DNA of 64,000 bases from DSWT01 sp035373625. Its GTDB lineage: Bacteria; Chloroflexota; Anaerolineae; B4-G1; SLSP01. This document shows positions 59,508-64,000 of this stretch, piece after piece; position 1 is the first letter of the stretch; each line of letters begins with the position of its first letter. The stretch spans positions 37,651 through 101,650 of the forward strand of contig DAOSNS010000011.1 in NCBI GenBank assembly GCA_035373625.1, written 5' to 3'. The notes beneath the pieces were generated by a model. That model had not been told where the DNA came from, searched no databases, and was given only the letters and a program-made list of their open reading frames with translations. The position numbers and the translations under genes were made by a program.

Positions 59508-59647
59508 AGGGCTTTATCTAGCCAGCAACGGGGAACTGGCGTTCCCCTTGGAGCGATGGGGGGAATTGGCGTTCGCCTCGGAGCGATGGTGGGAACTGGC
59601 GTTCGCCTCGGAGCAAGGATGATAAGATCAAGAATGATAAGGCCCTG
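59508..59647 (+). repeat. dispersed intergenic element with 30-bp triplication
   Basis: Starts AGGGCTTTATC and ends ATCAAGAATGATAAGGCCCTG. In the middle a 30-bp unit beginning GGGAACTGGCGTTC is repeated exactly three times in register (59531, 59561, 59591). The left interior seen in other copies is missing. Open frames here only translate the repeat. Confidence 0.82.
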
Positions 59648-59679
59648 CGTGGAATTCTATCGGATTTTCAAGGGGATAC

Positions 59680-60285
59680 CTACAGGATTCCCAACCCCAT
59701 CAAAACGCCCATCACCACAAACGCCGCCGCAGAAATTTTCAGCAGCAGCTTTTCGGGAATCCAGCGACTCAATTGTTGTCCACCGATGACCCCAAGTGCT
59801 GTCACCACGGTCAACGCCAGCGCCCCACCGGCAAACACCGGCAAGGCCGCCTGTTTGCTTGAGAGTCCCAGAACGGCCAATTGTGTCTTATCGCCCAATT
59901 CGGCAAAGAAGAGCAGGGTGAACGTTGTCCCGAACGCCTGCCAGTTCAATTTTGCGGTGCGCCCTGCATCCTCCACACATTCGACGTCCGTCACACATTC
60001 CGCGTTCTGGGATTTCGTTGCTTCACGCCAGATCAACACTCCCATCACCACGAACGCCGCCGCTGCAACCAGACGGATGACCTCTGCCGGAATTAACTCG
60101 CCCAACACACTTCCGCCAAGCGCCCCCAGGGCCGTCACTGCCGTCAATGCCAGACTGCCGCCCAAGAAGACCGGCCACGGACGGCGAAATTTGCACGTCT
60201 GCGTCATCACCGCCAACTGCGTTTTGTCGCCCAGTTCGGCGATGAATACCAGACCGAAAGCCGATAATAATGCACTCCAATTCAT
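59680..60285 (-). CDS. GDT1/TMEM165-family cation exporter
   Basis: 201 residues, six or seven membrane helices in two repeated halves. Each half carries the family motif ELGDKTQ (E17-D20 and E129-D132), the ion-binding residues. Family members export Mn2+ or exchange Ca2+ or Mn2+ for protons. No manganese riboswitch is visible upstream. The loop between halves (about 90-115) is acidic with two cysteines. SD GAGG. Confidence 0.88.
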   Translation of the reverse strand: MNWSALLSAFGLVFIAELGDKTQLAVMTQTCKFRRPWPVFLGGSLALTAVTALGALGGSVLGELIPAEVIRLVAAAAFVVMGVLIWREATKSQNAECVTDVECVEDAGRTAKLNWQAFGTTFTLLFFAELGDKTQLAVLGLSSKQAALPVFAGGALALTVVTALGVIGGQQLSRWIPEKLLLKISAAAFVVMGVLMGLGIL

Positions 60286-60316
60286 ACTTTCTTTTCCTCA
60301 ATCTCCTCATCAGCTA

Positions 60317-60703
60317 TCAGCGTGAGTATGGCTGAAAAGTACGAAGCGTTTTTACGACATCATAATGTTTCTGATTAAACGTTGCCAATTCCAAATTAAG
60401 GCCAACAGCAGTTTCAGCAATGAGCGCGTCTAAAATGCTAAGGCCATTGCTCAAGTGATAAAGACTAAAGTCGGCAAGAGCTCGTTCGCAATCCGAATTA
60501 CTGGGCCACCGCAACGAGTAAAGTTGGAGGAAAGATTCAACGCGACGTTGTTCATTACGATTACGGCATCCTTGCAATAATTCCAATGCAGTCAAACCGG
60601 AAACATCAATCAGCTCTGTCCTTATCGTTCTAAGCCATGCTAGCGCCGGAGGATAATTGCGCAGCACATCTACCAGTACATCAGTATCAATCATGATGTG
60701 CAT
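60317..60703 (-). CDS. PIN-domain toxin (VapC-like)
   Basis: 128 residues. PIN-domain acidic residues are D6 (MIDTDVLVD), E41 (ALELLQGC) and D92 (LDALIAETA); N110 stands at the fourth position. Such proteins are Mg-dependent RNases, often cutting tRNA or rRNA, held in check by the antitoxin encoded just upstream. It overlaps that gene by 17 bp, typical of toxin-antitoxin pairs. The exact RNA target is unknown. Confidence 0.87.
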   Translation of the reverse strand: MHIMIDTDVLVDVLRNYPPALAWLRTIRTELIDVSGLTALELLQGCRNRNEQRRVESFLQLYSLRWPSNSDCERALADFSLYHLSNGLSILDALIAETAVGLNLELATFNQKHYDVVKTLRTFQPYSR

Positions 60704-60974
60704 AATCCCCTCGCTGCTCTGCCAGATGACGCAAGTGCCGGGCGTACTCCAATGAATCTCCTATGTCTTGCCGGTCTGCCCACATCCCGACTAAATCCGA
60801 TTGTAGCAAATCTTGTGCAGTCAACGGTCGTCGCGTTGCAGCAGGAGCTTTATCCTGGGAAGGTTTTTGTGCTAAATAATTGATAAAATCCAACACTTCT
60901 TCCCATTTACTGCTATCCAGTAAACGTAGTTTTTCAAAAATGTCACGCTCTGTAATATGCGTCGTCGTCATCAT
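60687..60974 (-). CDS. antitoxin partner of the PIN toxin
   Basis: 95 residues. The first half (KLRLLDSSKWEEVLDFINYL) is similar to DUF2281-type antitoxins, the second half is charged and probably wraps around the toxin. GGGAGG precedes two adjacent ATG codons (60974 or 60971). The promoter TGGTATACT on the minus strand (-10 at 60993-60998) would start the message about 12 bases before the gene. DNA binding is expected but no clear motif is visible. Confidence 0.7.
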   Translation of the reverse strand: MMTTTHITERDIFEKLRLLDSSKWEEVLDFINYLAQKPSQDKAPAATRRPLTAQDLLQSDLVGMWADRQDIGDSLEYARHLRHLAEQRGDYAHHD

Positions 60975-60992
60975 TGGCCTCCCTTACAGCTC

Positions 60993-61001
60993 AGTATACC
61001 A
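60993..61001 (-). promoter_or_regulatory. toxin-antitoxin promoter
   Basis: Extended -10 TGGTATACT on the minus strand, without an obvious -35. Between here and the trp promoter (61260) I see no gene or known element. Confidence 0.45.
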
Positions 61002-61259
61002 GATTCATTGTCCGGCGGCTCGCTCTATCAGTTCAAACACATCCATACTGTTAGTTTAACACAGCTTTTTGACCAAGCAACCATCACGGCAAGGGAGTAT
61101 TTCAGTTTAGGGGCAGCTCTTGCTGTGACCAATCTCTGACCGTGCCCCTCCCTGATCGAGTGATGCGCAGGCACGGTCTGGAGACTGGCCTGAGCACCGC
61201 CCCGGTCGCCGGTTTGAAAACCGCCCCCGTCCTGAAATACGTTCCGGTTTTGTCTGCAC

Positions 61260-61287
61260 TTGACATTTTTCGCACTTTGCGTATAGT
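61260..61287 (+). promoter_or_regulatory. trpE promoter
   Basis: TTGACA (61260-61265), 16-bp spacer, TATAGT (61282-61287). Transcription should start near 61294, just before the T-box leader. Confidence 0.75.
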
Positions 61288-61309
61288 TGTATGTAATTGA
61301 GTACGCCAA

Positions 61310-61676
61310 TAGCGTCGAACCGGAAGAGTAGCGTGGGTACGCGCGCCAGAGATGTGGACAAACGGTGAGAGTCCACTCGCACACGGCCAACGTGAATGGA
61401 CCGGGGAGCTGCTGACTCGAAAGCGCAAAGGGGATTGATATATCTCCCGTTCGAGTAGAGTCAGCCGGAGTCGCCACCGTTATCAGGGCAGAGGGTATCG
61501 TTCTGAGCGCAGTTGAGGAACCGTACCCATAAGGAGTGGAGCTGGCTTACATTACAATCGCGTCACCTGACGCGATTTTTTGTTTCCAGGACATGGAAAC
61601 CGGCTCAACCAGGGTGGCACCACGGGAAGCAAAACGCCTCTCGTCCCTGCTTAGGGGATGAGGGGCGTTTTTTGTT
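61310..61676 (+). promoter_or_regulatory. tryptophan T-box leader
   Basis: The leader contains AGAGAT and GGTGAGAG (about 61348-61370), a specifier loop GTGAATGGACC with codon TGG (Trp) at 61397-61399, and the T-box AGGGTGGCACCACGGG (61611-61626). A terminator follows at 61634-61675: ACGCCTCTCGTCCCT pairs with AGGGGATGAGGGGCGT before TTTTT. Uncharged tRNA-Trp should stabilise the antiterminator and switch on trpEG. Confidence 0.9.
61634..61675 (+). terminator. T-box terminator
   Basis: Stem of ACGCC-CTC-GTCCC with its complement around GCTTA, followed by a run of T. It lies about 95 bp before trpE and is mutually exclusive with the T-box antiterminator. Confidence 0.9.
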
Positions 61677-61682
61677 TGGGGA

Positions 61683-61742
61683 GGGAGTAAGGAGTATGGA
61701 GTATGGGGGAGCGTCCGCACACTCATTACTCTTTTCTCATTA
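61683..61742. repeat. heptamer words before trpE
   Basis: GGAGTAAGGAGTATGGAGTA (61684-61703) and ACTCATTACTCTTTTCTCAT (about 61720-61739) belong to the GGAGTAN and ATGAGNN families found elsewhere in the window. Confidence 0.55.
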
Positions 61743-61767
61743 CAACAACAGGCGAGGAGGGGGAATT

Positions 61768-63279
61768 ATGAACACATTATCACGCGAGCAATTTTATACT
61801 GCGGCGCAACAGGGGGCGTTGGTGCCGGTGTATCGGGAACTGCCCGCAGATTTGGAGACGCCGGTGTCGGTCTACCTGAAGCTGCGCGGGACGGGGCCGG
61901 GATTCTTGCTAGAAAGCGTCGAGCGTGCCGAGCAGTTGGGACGTTACTCGTTCCTCGGCTTCAACCCGCGCCGCCAGATTATTGCCCGCGGGCGCGAGGT
62001 GACGGTGCGCGACAACGGCCATAGCCAGACACGCACGCTGGCCCCCGGCGAAGACCCGCTGCACGTCGTCAAGGCAGAACTTGCCCCTTACCAGCCCATC
62101 GCCCCCGTCCACGAGTTGGTGAAAGGGCTGCCACGCTTCTTCGGTGGCGCTGTGGGCTACCTGGGCTACGATATGGTGCGCTATTTCGAGACCCGGCCGG
62201 CCAATCGTCCGTGGGCCGACCTGCCGGATGATCGCAACCTGCCCGATATGTACATGCTCATCACCGATACCCTTGTTGTCTTCGATCATGTCCAACATCG
62301 CCTGTTGCTCTTCGCCAATACGCCTACCCCGCCCGGTTGTGACCTGGATGCCGCTTACGATGATGCCGTCGCCCGGCTGGACGCGCTCGCGGCACAGATG
62401 CAGATGCCGCCGGCTTACGTTCCTGCTGCCCCCGGCCATGCCGACATTCCTCTCACCTCCACAATGACGCAAGCCCAATACGAAGAAGCCGTGCGGCGCG
62501 CCAAAGATTACATCGCGGCAGGCGACATTTTTCAGGTCGTCCTTTCACAACGTCTGGCGCGACCCACGAAGGCCGATCCGTTCAATATCTACCGTGCGCT
62601 GCGGCGTATTAATCCTTCGCCGTACATGTTTTTCCTTGAACTGGACGGCGTCTATCTGGTGGGATCGTCACCGGAAGTGCTGGTGCGCTTGCAAGACCGT
62701 ACCGCCGCCGTGCGTCCTATCGCCGGGACGCGCCCGCGTGGCGCGACGCCCGCCGAGGACAAGGCCCTTGAAGCGGAACTGCGCGCCGATCCCAAAGAAC
62801 GCGCCGAACATGTGATGCTGGTTGACTTGGGCCGCAACGACCTGGGCCGGGTCTGCGACTTCAATACCGTTCATGTCCCCGAATTGCTCGTCACCGAGTA
62901 TTACTCGCACGTCATTCATCTGGTCAGCCACGTCGAAGGCCGCCTGCGCGATGGATTGGATGCCTATGACTTGCTGCGCGCTACCTTTCCGGCCGGGACG
63001 CTCAGCGGCGCGCCCAAAATCCGCGCGATGGAGATCATTGATGAGCTTGAATGTCTCAAGCGTGGTCCATACGGCGGCGCGGTCGGTTACTTTGGCTTCA
63101 ACGGTGCTATGGATACCTGTATCACCATCCGCACCATCGTGCTCAAGGATGGTGTGGCTTACTTGCAGGCCGGCGCGGGGATCGTCGCCGACAGTGATCC
63201 CACAACCGAGTACCACGAGACCCTGCATAAGGCCAGCGCGCTGAGCAAGGCGATCGTGATGGCGGAGGAAGGGATTTAG
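61768..63279 (+). CDS. trpE: anthranilate synthase component I
   Basis: 503 residues from ATG 61768 (GAGGAGGGGG upstream). Converts chorismate and ammonia to anthranilate. The feedback segment FLLESVE, the catalytic PIAGTRPRGATPAED, HVMLVDLGRNDLGRV and FPAGTLSGAPKIRAMEII are all present. An in-frame start far upstream would run through the terminator and is not used. Paired with trpG 46 bp downstream. Confidence 0.95.
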   Translation: MNTLSREQFYTAAQQGALVPVYRELPADLETPVSVYLKLRGTGPGFLLESVERAEQLGRYSFLGFNPRRQIIARGREVTVRDNGHSQTRTLAPGEDPLHVVKAELAPYQPIAPVHELVKGLPRFFGGAVGYLGYDMVRYFETRPANRPWADLPDDRNLPDMYMLITDTLVVFDHVQHRLLLFANTPTPPGCDLDAAYDDAVARLDALAAQMQMPPAYVPAAPGHADIPLTSTMTQAQYEEAVRRAKDYIAAGDIFQVVLSQRLARPTKADPFNIYRALRRINPSPYMFFLELDGVYLVGSSPEVLVRLQDRTAAVRPIAGTRPRGATPAEDKALEAELRADPKERAEHVMLVDLGRNDLGRVCDFNTVHVPELLVTEYYSHVIHLVSHVEGRLRDGLDAYDLLRATFPAGTLSGAPKIRAMEIIDELECLKRGPYGGAVGYFGFNGAMDTCITIRTIVLKDGVAYLQAGAGIVADSDPTTEYHETLHKASALSKAIVMAEEGI

Positions 63280-63300
63280 GATTTTAGATTTTGGATTTTA
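63277..63300. repeat. GGATTTTAG heptamers between trpE and trpG
   Basis: GATTTTA, GATTTTG and GATTTTA follow at about 7-bp spacing directly after the trpE stop. Same AATC/GATT word as in copA. Confidence 0.5.
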
Positions 63301-63325
63301 GCTTGAAAGGAACAGGAGGAACGCG

Positions 63326-63892
63326 ATGATTCTGGTCATAGATAACTACGATTCGTTTACGTACAATCTGGTGCAGTATTTGGGGGAGCTGGGGACCGAG
63401 TTGACGGTGCGGCGCAACGATGCGGTGACACTGAACGAAATCCGCGCGCTGCGGCCCTCGCACATCGTCATCTCGCCGGGGCCGGGAACGCCGGCGGACG
63501 GCGGCGTGTCGCTGGACATTATCCGCACATTCTATGCCACGACGCCCATCCTCGGTGTGTGCCTGGGACACCAGTGCATCGGTGCGGCCTTCGGTGGGAC
63601 GGTGACCCGCGCGGCGCGGCTGATGCACGGTAAAACCAGCCGTGTCTACCACTACGGGACGGATGTGTTTGTGGGGGTGCCCAGCCCGTTCAATGCGATG
63701 CGTTACCACAGCCTGCTCGTCCATGAGCCGCTGCCGGAGTGTCTCAAAGCCACGGCCTTCACCACCGAGGGCGAAGTGATGGCGCTCCGCCACAAAACCG
63801 CGCCCCTCATCGGTGTGCAATTTCACCCGGAGAGCATTTTGACAGAACACGGGAAGGTCATTTTGAAGAATTTTTTGGAGATGCGGGGGTAA
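63326..63892 (+). CDS. trpG: anthranilate synthase glutamine amidotransferase subunit
   Basis: 188 residues, class I glutamine amidotransferase. The nucleophile C79 lies in GVCLGHQ, and H167 and E169 in QFHPES complete the triad. It supplies ammonia to TrpE and may be shared with folate synthesis (PabA). SD AGGAGG. Behind trpE in the same transcript. Confidence 0.94.
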   Translation: MILVIDNYDSFTYNLVQYLGELGTELTVRRNDAVTLNEIRALRPSHIVISPGPGTPADGGVSLDIIRTFYATTPILGVCLGHQCIGAAFGGTVTRAARLMHGKTSRVYHYGTDVFVGVPSPFNAMRYHSLLVHEPLPECLKATAFTTEGEVMALRHKTAPLIGVQFHPESILTEHGKVILKNFLEMRG

Positions 63893-63928
63893 GAAGTATG
63901 GAGTATGAAGTATGGAGTATGAAGTAGG
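63893..63928. repeat. GTATGGA heptamer array after trpG
   Basis: GTATGGA, GTATGAA, GTATGGA, GTATGAA, GTAGGGA at exact 7-bp spacing begin right after the trpG stop. Confidence 0.7.
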
Positions 63929-63995
63929 GAGCAAGAGCTCTATCCATTCGTGAAGATCAGTGAAGATTCGTGGTTAGTCTTTTAGGAGGAATACA

Positions 63996-64000
63996 ATGAT
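63996..64000 (+). CDS. start of a further gene (trpD plausible)
   Basis: An ATG at 63996 follows AGGAGGA by five or six bases, at the right edge. Only the start codon and two bases are inside the window. By position in a trp operon trpD would be expected, but nothing in the sequence can confirm this. Confidence 0.4.

Noticed and set aside
61513..61767. N-terminal extension of trpE by 85 residues
   Set aside because: It would be translated through the T-box and its terminator; the ATG at 61768 has a strong SD and gives a normal TrpE start.

Overview
The window looks like a bacterial chromosome of the phylum Chloroflexota, probably Anaerolineae or Caldilineae-like. Supporting signs are a giant secreted protein ending in RRIYLPLVLRNF (I recall related endings in Chloroflexota surface proteins), a high-GC genome with Gram-positive-like ribosomal proteins (S12 with the Bacillus-type loop, zinc forms of S14, L36 and S4), transcriptional T-box and Moco riboswitches, and spacers packed with short degenerate repeats. 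The assignment rests on pattern memory only.

Layout. 1-4.3 kb (minus strand): a xylo-oligosaccharide operon, GH120-like beta-helix glycosidase, alpha/beta hydrolase and GH39 beta-xylosidase (cut by the left edge). 4.8-15.1 kb: one 3425-residue secreted multidomain protein (Asp-box propeller, Kelch propellers, DUF11-like, PKD and InlB-type repeats). 15.1-19.2 kb: dispersed repeat elements and four small genes (zinc-ribbon/TPR, YdjM-like membrane hydrolase, LysM lipoprotein, PlsC acyltransferase). 19.2-43.3 kb: information-processing cluster in one direction, rpoB, then rpsL-rpsG-fusA-tuf, S10-spc-alpha ribosomal genes, secY, rpoA, rplQ, truA, rplM-rpsI, closed by a clear terminator. rpoC does not follow rpoB, and adk, map and infA are missing between secY and rpmJ. 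RpoB carries a large lineage insertion, and this EF-Tu lacks the canonical switch I motif. 43.4-48.4 kb: a MazG/methylase fusion, a CPPC thioredoxin, two LysM-M23 peptidases and an HD hydrolase. 48.4-55.6 kb (minus): a tungsten/molybdenum cofactor region, tupBCA and moaA-C-D-E-moeA, each behind a Moco-type riboswitch with its own terminator, plus moaB. 55.8-59.4 kb (minus): copper operon csoR-copZ-copA with a CsoR operator at the promoter. 59.7-61 kb: GDT1-type cation exporter and a PIN toxin-antitoxin pair. 61.2-64 kb: Trp T-box leader, trpE, trpG and the start of another gene.

What stands out beyond genes are two kinds of repeat. One is a roughly 130-bp intergenic element with inverted ends (GGGCYTTATCATTCT) present whole or in pieces at 15.2, 18.9, 55.7 and 59.5 kb. 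The other is a set of 7- and 8-bp degenerate tandem arrays. The largest is a 33 + 18 unit array of TAGTCNNN that flips strand in the middle and separates copZ from copA; shorter relatives lie in many spacers, and one pair has been incorporated in frame into copA itself. Promoters are recognisable at many transcription units and often share TTGAC(A/G), a 16-bp spacer and TATAAT-like boxes with an extended -10.
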